NCBI RefSeq assembly: GCF_006337165.1
Contig: NZ_CP040896.1
Coordinates: forward strand, 744,001 to 808,000
Reading direction: 5' to 3'
From: Hymenobacter jejuensis
Lineage (GTDB): Bacteria; Bacteroidota; Bacteroidia; Cytophagales; Hymenobacteraceae
DNA: 64,000 nucleotides
The notes under the pieces are model-generated. The model was given only the letters and a program-made list of their open reading frames with translations. It was not told the DNA's origin and searched no databases. Made by a program: the position numbers and the translations under genes. This document shows, in pieces, positions 52,500 through 61,167 of this stretch. Numbering within the stretch: position 1 is the first letter of the stretch; each line of letters starts with the position of its first letter.

Positions 52500-53894
52500 T
52501 TACAAGTGAATCACCTCGTTGTACGCCGCCGCTGCCGCTTCCATGATGGCTTCCGACATGGTGGGGTGCGGGTGCACCGACTTGATGATTTCGTGGCCCG
52601 TAGTTTCGAGCTTGCGCGCTACCACTACTTCGGCAATCATCTCGGTGACGTTGGCCCCGATCATGTGGGCGCCGAGCCATTCGCCGTATTTGGCGTCGAA
52701 AATGACCTTCACAAAGCCGTCTTTCGAACCGGAAGCCGAGGCTTTGCCGGAAGCGGAGAACGGGAATTTGCCTACCAGAATCTCGAGGCCTTGATCGCGG
52801 GCTTCTTTCTCGGTGAGGCCCACGGAGGCGATTTCAGGCTGCGCATACGTACAACCCGGAATGTTCTGATAATTAAGGGGTTCTGGGTGATGGCCGGTAA
52901 TCTGCTCCACGCAGATAATGCCTTCGGCCGACGCGACGTGCGCCAGTGCCGGGCCAGGCACAATGTCACCGATGGCGTAGATGCCGTCCACGTTGGTCTT
53001 GTAGAAATCGTCAACGACGACGCGACCACGATCGGTTTTGATGCCGAGTTCTTCTAAGCCTAGGTTTTCCAAGTTGGTAGACACCCCGACGGCTGAAAGC
53101 ACGATGTCACACTCTACCTGCTCTTCACCTTTCTGGGTTTTGATGGTCACTTTGCAGCCGGGGCCACTGGTGTCCACCTTTTCCACCGACGAATTGGTCA
53201 TGACGGTGATGCCGATTTTCTTGAAGGATTTCTCCATCTGACGCGATACTTCCTCATCCTCCACTGGCACAATGCGCGGCAAGAACTCCACAAGGGTCAC
53301 TTCCGCGCCCATTGTACGGTAGAAATAGGCAAACTCAACGCCGATAGCGCCCGAGCCGACTACTACCATCCGCTTCGGCATTTGCTCCAACGACATGGCC
53401 TTGCGGTACCCAATAATCTTCTGATTATCAATGGGCAAGTTAGGCAACTCGCGAGCGCGGGCGCCGGTAGCCAGAATGATGTGCTTAGCCTCTACGGTCT
53501 CTTTCGAGCCGTCGGCTTTGGTGACTTCCACCTTGCCAGGAGCCAGCAGTTTGCCGGTACCCAACACGGTTTCGATTTTGTTCTTTTTAAACAGGAAATT
53601 GATGCCTTTGCTCATGCCATCGGCCACGCCGCGGCTGCGCTTGACCACGGCATTGAAATCGAAGCCCGGCTGGCCGGCTGTCAGGCCATATTCGTCGGCG
53701 TGCTTGAGGTATTCAAATACCTGCGCGCTTTTGAGCAGCGCTTTCGTCGGGATGCAGCCCCAGTTGAGGCAGATACCGCCGAGCGACTCGCGCTCTACCA
53801 CGCCTACTTTTAGCCCGAGCTGCGAAGCCCGAATAGCGGCTACGTAGCCGCCGGGGCCGCTGCCGATAACGACCAGGTCGTATTGCAATGCCAT
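52500..53894 (-). CDS. lpdA: Dihydrolipoyl dehydrogenase
   Basis: 464 aa from the ATG at 53892-53894; a 45-codon upstream extension is not plausible. FAD-binding GxGxxG in IGSGPGGY (10-17), redox-active disulfide GGICLNWGC (C42, C47), NAD-binding VVGSGAIGVEF, and the C-terminal HPHPTMSE containing the active-site His and Glu. It is the E3 component of 2-oxoacid dehydrogenase complexes and glycine cleavage, reoxidising lipoamide with NAD. No E1 or E2 gene is adjacent. A complete promoter lies upstream. Confidence 0.96.
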   Translation of the reverse strand: MALQYDLVVIGSGPGGYVAAIRASQLGLKVGVVERESLGGICLNWGCIPTKALLKSAQVFEYLKHADEYGLTAGQPGFDFNAVVKRSRGVADGMSKGINFLFKKNKIETVLGTGKLLAPGKVEVTKADGSKETVEAKHIILATGARARELPNLPIDNQKIIGYRKAMSLEQMPKRMVVVGSGAIGVEFAYFYRTMGAEVTLVEFLPRIVPVEDEEVSRQMEKSFKKIGITVMTNSSVEKVDTSGPGCKVTIKTQKGEEQVECDIVLSAVGVSTNLENLGLEELGIKTDRGRVVVDDFYKTNVDGIYAIGDIVPGPALAHVASAEGIICVEQITGHHPEPLNYQNIPGCTYAQPEIASVGLTEKEARDQGLEILVGKFPFSASGKASASGSKDGFVKVIFDAKYGEWLGAHMIGANVTEMIAEVVVARKLETTGHEIIKSVHPHPTMSEAIMEAAAAAYNEVIHL

Positions 53895-53957
53895 GTTAGT
53901 GTATTGGTTGATTGAGAAGAATAAGAACCGCGCCGGACGCGGACCGCTAGGGCGCGA

Positions 53958-53989
53958 CAAAGATAGGCAGCCCGCGCAACTCGCCCCAA
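53958..53989 (-). promoter_or_regulatory. Bacteroidota-type promoter of lpdA
   Basis: On the minus strand TTG (53989-53987), 21 nt, TATCTTTG (53965-53958), a full match to TTG-N17-23-TAnnTTTG. The start codon is about 60 nt downstream. Confidence 0.75.
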
Positions 53990-54130
53990 TGCCGGGCGCG
54001 CGGAATGCGCAGGCTTTGTGTAATAACAAAAAAAGGCGGTCAGAAGGTGTCCAACATTCCGATCAAGTCGTAGAAAGCGCCATAACGAGGCCTGTACAAG
54101 GTTTTTGTTCTTCCCGACGACTTTCACCCT

Positions 54131-54883
54131 ATGAGATCAACTATACTTCCGCTCCTTTCGGGCGCGCTGGTCTTGCTGCTCACGACGCAATGCGCTACCA
54201 CCGTAGAGACCGAAAAACCCAGGACCCTCACCTCGCAGCGGGAAATGCAACACGAGCCCGGCAACCCGCGCTACATCGACTCGACGGGTGCCGCCGCTAC
54301 GGCACCCGATGCCAAGCTGTCGGCTACTTCAACGGTTGCTCCCCCACGGGCCGCACCCGCCGCAGCTAAAACGGCCGTTCCGGTTGATTATAAGGCAGAA
54401 ATACGGGCAGCCGATGTTAGGCTTAAGGCGTCGCCGCGCGACGCAGATGCGCTTTTGGCGCGCGCCAAAGCCAAGAGCAACCTCAAGGACTACCGTGAGG
54501 CCATGCTCGACTATAACGCCACGCTGCGCATCACGCCCACCAATGCTGATGCGTACTACAACCGGGGCCTGACGCACCTCAAACTGAAGGAATACAACGC
54601 CTCCATCTCCGACTTTTCCAAAGCCTTAAAGTATCGCCCTGATGATAAGGAAGCATTTTTTGGCCGGGGCACTGCCAAAATGCAGATGTTCAATTTCAAA
54701 GGTGCCATCCCGGACTTTACCCGCGCCATCGAGCTCGACCCGGCCTACGCCGACGCGTACGAAGCGCGGGGCATCAGTTATTCGTCCATCAACAAGCCCA
54801 CCGAGGCCCGCGCCGACTTGGAAAAAGCCGCAAAACTTAACCCAAAGATTACCAAGACGTTACGGCGCTACTCAAACAAGTAG
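54131..54883 (+). CDS. TPR-repeat lipoprotein
   Basis: 250 aa. Lipoprotein signal peptide with lipobox LTTQC (Cys about residue 21), an alanine/proline-rich linker (about 50-90), then at least four tetratricopeptide repeats (from about 92 to 245): ADALLARAKAKSNLKDYREAMLDYNATL, ADAYYNRGLTHLKLKEYNASISDFSKAL and similar. Probably a periplasm-facing scaffold in the outer or inner membrane; partner unknown. It is convergent with the following gene after 8 bp. Confidence 0.88.
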   Translation: MRSTILPLLSGALVLLLTTQCATTVETEKPRTLTSQREMQHEPGNPRYIDSTGAAATAPDAKLSATSTVAPPRAAPAAAKTAVPVDYKAEIRAADVRLKASPRDADALLARAKAKSNLKDYREAMLDYNATLRITPTNADAYYNRGLTHLKLKEYNASISDFSKALKYRPDDKEAFFGRGTAKMQMFNFKGAIPDFTRAIELDPAYADAYEARGISYSSINKPTEARADLEKAAKLNPKITKTLRRYSNK

Positions 54884-54891
54884 GCCATATA

Positions 54892-56142
54892 CTATTTACG
54901 GCCAAATAGCAGCTTGAGGTAAAAGCTGGGTTGCCGCAGACGTTCGCGTAAGTCCAAGTCCATAAACATGTTAGACAAGGTTTCGGCTAACGTAGGATTG
55001 TTGGCCGCACGGTTGGCCACGAAGTTGAAGAGCCACGGATAAGCCAGCAGCCGCTGCATCGCGCGGCTCAGGCGTAATTCCTGCCACAAGCGCCGATACA
55101 CCGCCGCATCGTATTTTTGCAAGTATCTGACTGTCAAATCATTGCAAGCAACAGCTTGCGCGGCCCAATCTGCGGCGTGCCTTCCGCTTACCATGGCATG
55201 GCTGATGCCTTCGCCCGTAAACGGGTCAATGAGCGAGGCCGCATCGCCGAGTAGCAAGTAACCGTCGCCGGACAGCGTGCGCCGTTTCGAGCCTAGGGGC
55301 AAGCCGAACCCGCGCACGGGCCCAAGGCGCTCGGCGCTCGCAAAGCGCTCGCGCAGCGCTGGATGCGTTTCCAGGATTTCGTGAAGCCGCTCGCGCAGGT
55401 TGATTTTCTTTTCTGATACGGCTTTGGTCAACATACCTACGCCCACGTTGGCTTCGCCGTTGGGCAGCGGGAAAACCCAGAGGTAGCCGGGCAGAAAATC
55501 TTTGATAAAATGCAGCTCGATGAAGTTGTCGGCGTTGAGGCCCTGCACGTTGCGGTAGTAAGCGCGCAGGCCGGCGCAGTGGTGGTCGGGCTCTAGTTTG
55601 TGGCCGCCGATCTGGCGCGCAAACGCCGATTGCGCCCCGTTGGCCACCAATAGCAAACGTGCTGAAGCCACGACATTTCCATCGGCGGTGCGGAGTAGCC
55701 ACCGCCCTTCGGCCGTGCGCTCGTGCTGCGTAATCTCCACGCCTTCAAGCAGTTCTATTTCAGGCCGCAGGCGCACTTCTTCGATCAGAAAATTATCGAA
55801 GTCGAGGCGTTTGGCGATATGGCCCGCGGCACGATCGGTGGATTTGTCGAAATGCGGCTTGAAGGGCACGGCCAGTTGCTGGCCGTTGGGAGCGTAAAAG
55901 TTGATGCCCCAGGAAGCCACCTGAATAGGCGACGCCGCTAAACGAGCAGGCAACTGCTCATCAATTCGCCGCAACTCATTGATTACCTTGCCACTAAGCG
56001 CATCGCCGCAGATTTTGTCGCGCGGAAAGGTGGCGCGGTCGAGGAGCAGCGTGCGGTGGCCCGCGTTGGCCAGGTGCAGGGCCGCCGTCGCGCCGCCGGG
56101 GCCCGCGCCTAAAATGCAAATGTCAACTTCCCGCATACACAA
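54892..56142 (-). CDS. FAD-dependent oxidoreductase of the geranylgeranyl reductase family
   Basis: 416 aa. N-terminal FAD motif CILGAGPGGATAALHLANAGH (only its core GAGPGG is diagnostic), the family motif FPRDKICGDALSG, and the second FAD motif GYLLLGDAASLIDPFTGEGI. Members reduce prenyl chains of lipids, quinones or pigments, and many are flavin monooxygenase-like of unknown substrate. In a carotenoid-making bacterium an isoprenoid substrate is natural to suspect. It ends in a conserved amphipathic stretch. A one-mismatch copy of the dispersed motif lies in it at 55127. Confidence 0.88.
   Translation of the reverse strand: MCMREVDICILGAGPGGATAALHLANAGHRTLLLDRATFPRDKICGDALSGKVINELRRIDEQLPARLAASPIQVASWGINFYAPNGQQLAVPFKPHFDKSTDRAAGHIAKRLDFDNFLIEEVRLRPEIELLEGVEITQHERTAEGRWLLRTADGNVVASARLLLVANGAQSAFARQIGGHKLEPDHHCAGLRAYYRNVQGLNADNFIELHFIKDFLPGYLWVFPLPNGEANVGVGMLTKAVSEKKINLRERLHEILETHPALRERFASAERLGPVRGFGLPLGSKRRTLSGDGYLLLGDAASLIDPFTGEGISHAMVSGRHAADWAAQAVACNDLTVRYLQKYDAAVYRRLWQELRLSRAMQRLLAYPWLFNFVANRAANNPTLAETLSNMFMDLDLRERLRQPSFYLKLLFGRK
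55127..55144 (+). repeat. Dispersed 18-bp motif, one core mismatch
   Basis: CTGACTGTCAA, four bases, TTG, inside the geranylgeranyl-reductase-like gene. Confidence 0.4.
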
Positions 56143-56202
56143 GCTTGCGCAGCGCAGATATATCCTGAGTGGACTTCGCGCTACATTTCGTCGGATGAAA
56201 GC

Positions 56203-56223
56203 GCAAGCTAAAGCTTACGCTAC
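56203..56223 (+). repeat. Element shared with the eamA upstream region, copy B
   Basis: 21-nt segment ending in GCTTACGCTAC, identical to 51444-51464 at 19 of 21 positions and immediately before the fabG start. AGCTAAAGCT makes a short hairpin. Confidence 0.55.
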
Positions 56224-56237
56224 TTACCTTCGTCACC

Positions 56238-56987
56238 ATGACAAAAATGCTCGACGGAAAAACCGCCCTCATCACGGGCGCTTCCAAAGGAATCGGCCGC
56301 GCCATTGCCGTGTATTTCGCCCAGCTTGGTGCCAACGTGGCGTTCACGTACCTCTCCAGCGTAGAGAAAGGCCAGCAGCTCGAACAAGATCTTGGCGCCC
56401 ACGGCACCAAGGTAAAAGGCTATCGCTCAGATGCTTCTGACTACGCCCAAGCCGAGAAGTTGGTAGAAGATGTAGTGGCTGAGTTTGGCAAGCTGGATAT
56501 TCTGGTCAACAATGCCGGCATCACGCAGGACGGCCTGCTCATGCGCATGAGCGAGCAGCAGTGGGACCAGGTGCTGAACGTGAACCTCAAATCGGTCTTC
56601 AACCTGACCAAAGCCGCCACCAAACCCATGATGCGCGCCAAAGCCGGCAGCATCATCAACATGACGTCGGTGGTGGGCATCAAAGGCAACGCGGGCCAAG
56701 CCAACTACGCAGCTTCGAAAGCCGGTATTATCGGCTTCACGAAGTCGGTGGCGCTGGAACTGGGCTCGCGCAACATTCGCTGCAACGCCATCGCGCCGGG
56801 CTTCATCGAAACCGAAATGACCGACGCCCTCGACCCGAAACAAGTAGACGAGTGGCGCAAAGCCATTCCACTCAAGCGCGGCGGCTCGCCCGAAGACGTC
56901 GCCAAAGCCACGGCTTTTCTGGCGTCGGATGAGTCGGCCTATATCACCGGCCAAGTGTTGCAGGTAGACGGCGGCATGCTGACATAA
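56238..56987 (+). CDS. fabG: 3-oxoacyl-[acyl-carrier-protein] reductase
   Basis: 249 aa short-chain dehydrogenase. Cofactor motif TGASKGIG (13-20), NNAG (about 88-91), catalytic Ser in NMTSVVGIKG and YAASK for Tyr and Lys. The C-terminal GFIETEMTD and ITGQVLQVDGGM are typical of FabG. It reduces 3-oxoacyl-ACP with NADPH in fatty acid elongation. ATG 56238 is the first start; a second at 56247 fits the family N-terminus equally well. It is monocistronic with its own terminator. A close relative acting on other ketones cannot be excluded. Confidence 0.93.
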   Translation: MTKMLDGKTALITGASKGIGRAIAVYFAQLGANVAFTYLSSVEKGQQLEQDLGAHGTKVKGYRSDASDYAQAEKLVEDVVAEFGKLDILVNNAGITQDGLLMRMSEQQWDQVLNVNLKSVFNLTKAATKPMMRAKAGSIINMTSVVGIKGNAGQANYAASKAGIIGFTKSVALELGSRNIRCNAIAPGFIETEMTDALDPKQVDEWRKAIPLKRGGSPEDVAKATAFLASDESAYITGQVLQVDGGMLT

Positions 56988-57014
56988 GCCAGCCTTTTTG
57001 AACAAGAATAAAGC

Positions 57015-57067
57015 AGGTCGGGTTGTTAGGCTTCGGTTTATGGAGCTTAACAGCCCGACCTTTTTTT
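57015..57067 (+). terminator. Terminator of fabG
   Basis: 14-bp stem (57015-57028 / about 57048-57061) with one T-G wobble, about 20-nt loop, followed by TTTTTTT. Confidence 0.8.
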
Positions 57068-57100
57068 ACGGCGCGGCCCGAAGCGTCACCAAAGCTTTCC

Positions 57101-58276
57101 ATGAAATCAAAACTCGTACTGGTACCCCTCACGTTGGGCGGGCTGGCCATTGGCATGACGGAATTCGTCATGATGGGCATTCTGCCCGACATCGCGCAAG
57201 CCATGCACATCAGCATCCCGACGGCGGGGCACTTTATTTCGGCGTACGCGCTCGGCGTGGTGGTCGGGGCGCCGTTGCTGGTGGCTCTTACCGGCAAGCT
57301 GCCGCCCAAGCAGATTCTGGCGTTGCTGATGGGCCTGTTTGCCATCGGCAACGGGCTTTCGGTGCTGGCGCCCAGCTATGAAATCATGCTGCTGACGCGG
57401 TTTATTTCCGGCTTGCCACACGGGGCTTTTTTCGGCGTGGGCGCCGTGGTGGCGGGCCGCTTGGCAACACCGGGTAAGGAAGCGCAAGCCGTTTCGATCA
57501 TGTTTGCGGGCCTTACCATCGCCAACATCATCGGCGTACCGATCGGCACGTATCTGGGCCACAACTTCAGCTGGCGTATCCCCTTCATAATCATTGTGTT
57601 AGTAGCACTGTTCACGGTGTGGAGCGTGCGGCAGTGGCTGCCCGATCTGCCGGCGAAAGTAACGCGGCTGCAAGATGAGTTTCACGCCTTTACCAAGTTG
57701 GAGCCTTGGATGATCATTGGCATTACGATATTGGGCAACGGCGGCTTTTTTGCGTGGTTCAGCTACATCGTGCCGCTGTTTACCGACGTTACGGGCTTCA
57801 GCAATACTGCGGTAACCTTCCTGATGGTGCTGGCCGGTGTGGGCATGGCGCTGGGCAACCTGCTGGGCGGCTGGCTCACCGACCGCATGTCGCCGCTGCG
57901 GGCAACCTCATGGCTGCTGATGGCCATGGCGGTAGCCCTATTGATTATCCCTGTCGCGGCGCACTATCAGATTCCGACACTACTGATGACAATGCTGACG
58001 GGCGCCCTGGCATTTTCAACGGCAGCGCCGATTCAGATGCTGATGATTCGGGCAGCGAAAGGCTCCGAGATGCTGGCTTCTTCGCTTAGTCAATCAGGCT
58101 TTAATACGGGCAATGCGCTGGGTGCTTATCTAGGCGGGCTGCCCATTGCGGCGGGCCTGGGCTACACGTCGCCTGAATTTGTGGGTGCAGCGCTGGTTGC
58201 AGGCGGAATTTTATGCTGCGTGGCACTGGTAGCCCGGCGACGAAATAAGGTCAAGCTGGAACTTGTGACAGGATAA
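57101..58276 (+). CDS. MFS transporter, sugar-efflux / AraJ-like (DHA1)
   Basis: 391 aa from the ATG at 57101, with an upstream frame excluded. Twelve helices in two halves. The first helix reads LVLVPLTLGGLAIGMTEFVMMG, followed by the loop PTAGHFISAYALGVVVGAPLL, which matches the AraJ/NepI-type efflux group, and the conserved loop 2-3 motif is partly seen. Proton antiport of sugars or purines is known for relatives; the substrate is unknown here. It follows the fabG terminator and is its own unit. Confidence 0.9.
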   Translation: MKSKLVLVPLTLGGLAIGMTEFVMMGILPDIAQAMHISIPTAGHFISAYALGVVVGAPLLVALTGKLPPKQILALLMGLFAIGNGLSVLAPSYEIMLLTRFISGLPHGAFFGVGAVVAGRLATPGKEAQAVSIMFAGLTIANIIGVPIGTYLGHNFSWRIPFIIIVLVALFTVWSVRQWLPDLPAKVTRLQDEFHAFTKLEPWMIIGITILGNGGFFAWFSYIVPLFTDVTGFSNTAVTFLMVLAGVGMALGNLLGGWLTDRMSPLRATSWLLMAMAVALLIIPVAAHYQIPTLLMTMLTGALAFSTAAPIQMLMIRAAKGSEMLASSLSQSGFNTGNALGAYLGGLPIAAGLGYTSPEFVGAALVAGGILCCVALVARRRNKVKLELVTG

Positions 58277-58423
58277 GATATCGGAGGCAGTATCTGAAGC
58301 GGCTGCTCCTTTGCCGCAACTTCCTAACTTCGCCCAAGCTACTGCCATGCTTTGGCAGCTAACCGCAGCAAGCAACCAAACCGCTCGCTTCGGGGTTCTT
58401 AGTGCTCTATTCCTGTATCGCCT

Positions 58424-60499
58424 TTGATATCCTTCGCCTCCTCTCCTTGGCTGATTCTGCTGTGCCTGGCCGCCGGCGTGGGCTATGCAGCTCTTCTGTA
58501 CTCGGCGAAAGCGCCTTGGAGCAAGCCGCTGAACTACGGACTGGCTTTGCTGCGCTTTTTGGTGGTAAGCTTTCTGTGCTTTCTGCTGCTGTCGCCGTTC
58601 GTCAAAACGACGACTACCACTACCGAAGACCCTACTGTGGTGCTGGCCGTCGATAACTCGCAGTCGGTAGGGCTGTTTACACCGGTCCCGACGTTGCAGC
58701 AAACGACTACCGGCTTGGAGCAGCTCAGCCAAACGCTACGCGGCCGCGGCTTCAAGGTCGAGATTCAAACCCTGGACCCTTCAGCTCACCCCTCGCGGCC
58801 CGACTCCATCCGCTTTCAAACGGCCGCTACCGACCTGGACGGCATGCTCAGCAACATTCAAGATGCGTATGACGGCCGCAACCTGGCGGGCGTGGTGCTG
58901 GTGTCGGATGGCATTGTCAATCAGGGCCGTTCGCCGGTGTATTCGGAGTACAACTTCCCAATTTACAGTGTGGCCGTGGGCGATACATTGCCCAAAAAAG
59001 ACCTGAGCTTGCCGACGCTCAACTACAACCGCGTGGCTTTCAGCGGCAACCGTTTCCCGATTGAGGCAGAAATTGGCTACGACGGCTTTGGCGGCGGCAC
59101 GGCCACTGTGCAGCTGCGTGAAAACGGCCGTGTGTTGCAAACCAAGCAGGTAAACCTACCCGCGGGCCGGCGACGTCAGAAAACTACGTTTCTCGTAACG
59201 GCTCCCGCGCCCAGCAAGCGCCGGTACGAAGTACTGATCACGCCGAAAGCGGGCGAGTTTACCACGCTTAACAACTCCAAATTTGTTTACGTCGAAGTGG
59301 TGAAAGGCAAGTTGCGCGTGCTGCTGGCTGGCGCCGCGCCCCACCCCGATTTGAAAGCGCTGCGGGCCGCTATTCTGCAAAACGACAACTTCGACCTGAC
59401 TACCTACCTGCCCGGCATCGCGCCGCTGAAAGCGCAGGATTACGACGTAGCCATCCTGCACCAACTGCCGGCGCAGGGCGGCGTAGGTGCCGAAGTACTG
59501 GCTCAGGTTCGTGCGAAGCGCATTCCGGCGTTTTATATTCTGGGGCCGCAGTCTGATTTGAGTGCGTACAATGCCTTGGGTACGGGCCTGAGTCTCACGC
59601 CGCGCGCCCAGCAAACGGATGAGGTAACCCCCGTTTTGAACCAAGCCTTCTCGCGGTTTTCGTTTGAGGAAGAAGCTCTGCGGCGCTACGCGACCTATCC
59701 GCCGGCGCCGGTGCCTTTTGCCGAGTACCGCTTGGGCGGCGGCGCTGAAGCGGCTCTTTTTCAGCAAGTTGGCCGATTGAAAACCCAAAAGCCGCTGCTC
59801 GTATTTGGCGGCTCACCGGAGCATCGGCAGGCGACACTCCTGACCGACGGCAGTTGGCAATGGCGCCTTACCGAAGCCGCCGACCACGACGACCGCCCCG
59901 AAGCCTACGACCGCCTCATCATCCGGACGTTGCAGTTGCTCACCCAAAACGCCAACAAAAAGCGCCTCGATGTATACCCCACGCAAGACGCCTTTACCAC
60001 CTCCGACGACGTGACCTTTGGCGCCGAGACCTATAACGCTATTTTCGAACGCATTTACGGTCAGCAGATTACGCTTACGCTCACCGACGAAAAAAACCGC
60101 AACCGTACCTTCACTTTCACCACCAGTGACGACGCGGCACCCCTGCACCTGGGAGCGTTGCCGGGCGGCCTCTATCGCTACGCCGCCCGCGCTACCCTCG
60201 GTGGTCAGCCCCAGCAAGACCGGGGCGAGCTGCTGGTGCAGGAGCAGCAACTCGAAGCGCTTGATGCCCGCGCCAACCACAACCTGCTGCACCAGCTTTC
60301 CCGTCGCAGCGGCTCGCGCCTCTACTACCCATCTCAGTTTCAACAGCTTAGCCAGGACATAGAAAAGGCTGATTATAAGCCCGTTATCTACAGTCAGGAC
60401 GACATCAAGGATGTAATCAACCTAAAGTGGCTGTTCTTCCTGATCTTGGCTTTGCTCGCCACCGAATGGGCTACCCGCAAATACTCGGGCAGCATCTAA
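58424..60499 (+). CDS. Membrane protein with VWA-like domain, function unknown
   Basis: 691 aa. Two N-terminal membrane helices (about 5-25 and 37-58), then a von Willebrand A-like domain (about 68-215) with the metal-site pattern D-x-S-x-S in VLAVDNSQSV, a beta-sandwich (220-300), further soluble domains and one C-terminal helix (LKWLFFLILALLATEWATRKY). The layout recalls BatA/B-like and aerotolerance-associated proteins of Bacteroidota. The start is a TTG at 58424; no in-frame ATG precedes the first helix. The function is not known. It is followed by a small lipoprotein gene after 63 bp. Confidence 0.8.
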   Translation: MISFASSPWLILLCLAAGVGYAALLYSAKAPWSKPLNYGLALLRFLVVSFLCFLLLSPFVKTTTTTTEDPTVVLAVDNSQSVGLFTPVPTLQQTTTGLEQLSQTLRGRGFKVEIQTLDPSAHPSRPDSIRFQTAATDLDGMLSNIQDAYDGRNLAGVVLVSDGIVNQGRSPVYSEYNFPIYSVAVGDTLPKKDLSLPTLNYNRVAFSGNRFPIEAEIGYDGFGGGTATVQLRENGRVLQTKQVNLPAGRRRQKTTFLVTAPAPSKRRYEVLITPKAGEFTTLNNSKFVYVEVVKGKLRVLLAGAAPHPDLKALRAAILQNDNFDLTTYLPGIAPLKAQDYDVAILHQLPAQGGVGAEVLAQVRAKRIPAFYILGPQSDLSAYNALGTGLSLTPRAQQTDEVTPVLNQAFSRFSFEEEALRRYATYPPAPVPFAEYRLGGGAEAALFQQVGRLKTQKPLLVFGGSPEHRQATLLTDGSWQWRLTEAADHDDRPEAYDRLIIRTLQLLTQNANKKRLDVYPTQDAFTTSDDVTFGAETYNAIFERIYGQQITLTLTDEKNRNRTFTFTTSDDAAPLHLGALPGGLYRYAARATLGGQPQQDRGELLVQEQQLEALDARANHNLLHQLSRRSGSRLYYPSQFQQLSQDIEKADYKPVIYSQDDIKDVINLKWLFFLILALLATEWATRKYSGSI

Positions 60500-60562
60500 C
60501 TCGCTGAAATTCATTTTGTTTGCAGCTTGTTTCAGAGCCGCAAAGTCAGCATTCCCTCCCGT

Positions 60563-61045
60563 ATGAAATTGTATTTGTTTGGCCTGCTCGCCGCGGCCTC
60601 TTTCCTGTCAGCCTGCAAACCTTCGGTTGAGAAGCGGGCCCAATCGGCCGTTTCGGAGTTCATCAGCAACGGCATGAGCAACACGCGCTACTATCAGGCG
60701 GGGCGCTTTACGTGTCGGCCCTACACCCGCAAAGATTCGCTGGCTTACGTGGCCAGCCTGGCGCAGCTCAACGCGCTTGCCGATCGGCCCGCCGACTACA
60801 TCCCAGTTGCCAATGCCCCGGCTCAGGCGGTAGCGGCGCCGGCCGCAGTCCCGGCGCCTATTCCCGCCGATTCGGTACGCATTGGTACTTTTGTCAGCCA
60901 CACTTACAAAGAGCAAAACGGCACCGGCTTCACTATGCGCGACAGCGGGGAGTTCGTGGTATCTCCGAAAGGCGTGGTTCGGCCCCTGCTTGCCAACCAT
61001 GTACTGCAAGCGCGCTTGAAACAAGCAAAAAGCACTCAAAGATAA
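60563..61045 (+). CDS. Small lipoprotein of unknown function
   Basis: 160 aa from the ATG at 60563. Lipobox LSACK with Cys at about residue 18. The body has an early helical part (VEKRAQSAVSEFISNGMSN), an alanine/proline-rich spacer (APAQAVAAPAAVPAPIPAD) and beta strands (RIGTFVSHTYKEQNGTGFTM). No family is recognised. It probably shares a transcript with the VWA-type gene. Confidence 0.75.
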   Translation: MKLYLFGLLAAASFLSACKPSVEKRAQSAVSEFISNGMSNTRYYQAGRFTCRPYTRKDSLAYVASLAQLNALADRPADYIPVANAPAQAVAAPAAVPAPIPADSVRIGTFVSHTYKEQNGTGFTMRDSGEFVVSPKGVVRPLLANHVLQARLKQAKSTQR

Positions 61046-61067
61046 CTAATTGATATACAATTAGTTA
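61045..61067. repeat. AT-rich inverted repeat with an IHF-like site
   Basis: AACTAATTG / CAATTAGTT arms (61045-61053 / 61059-61067) around a TATA-type centre, between the lipoprotein and pseudouridine synthase genes. On the minus strand it reads TATATCAA, four bases, TTA, a loose form of the dispersed motif. Confidence 0.5.
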
Positions 61068-61086
61068 TACAACACCTTCCATTCTA

Positions 61087-61094
61087 TACTTTTG
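61087..61094 (+). promoter_or_regulatory. Candidate -7 box of the pseudouridine synthase gene
   Basis: TACTTTTG, about 73 nt before the ATG at 61168. No TTG at 17-23 nt upstream. Confidence 0.45.
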
Positions 61095-61167
61095 CACAGA
61101 AGTTCCGCGCAAAATTCAGAATGCCAGTTGATTAGCGTAGTATACAACGAATTCCTTCCCTTTTCCC

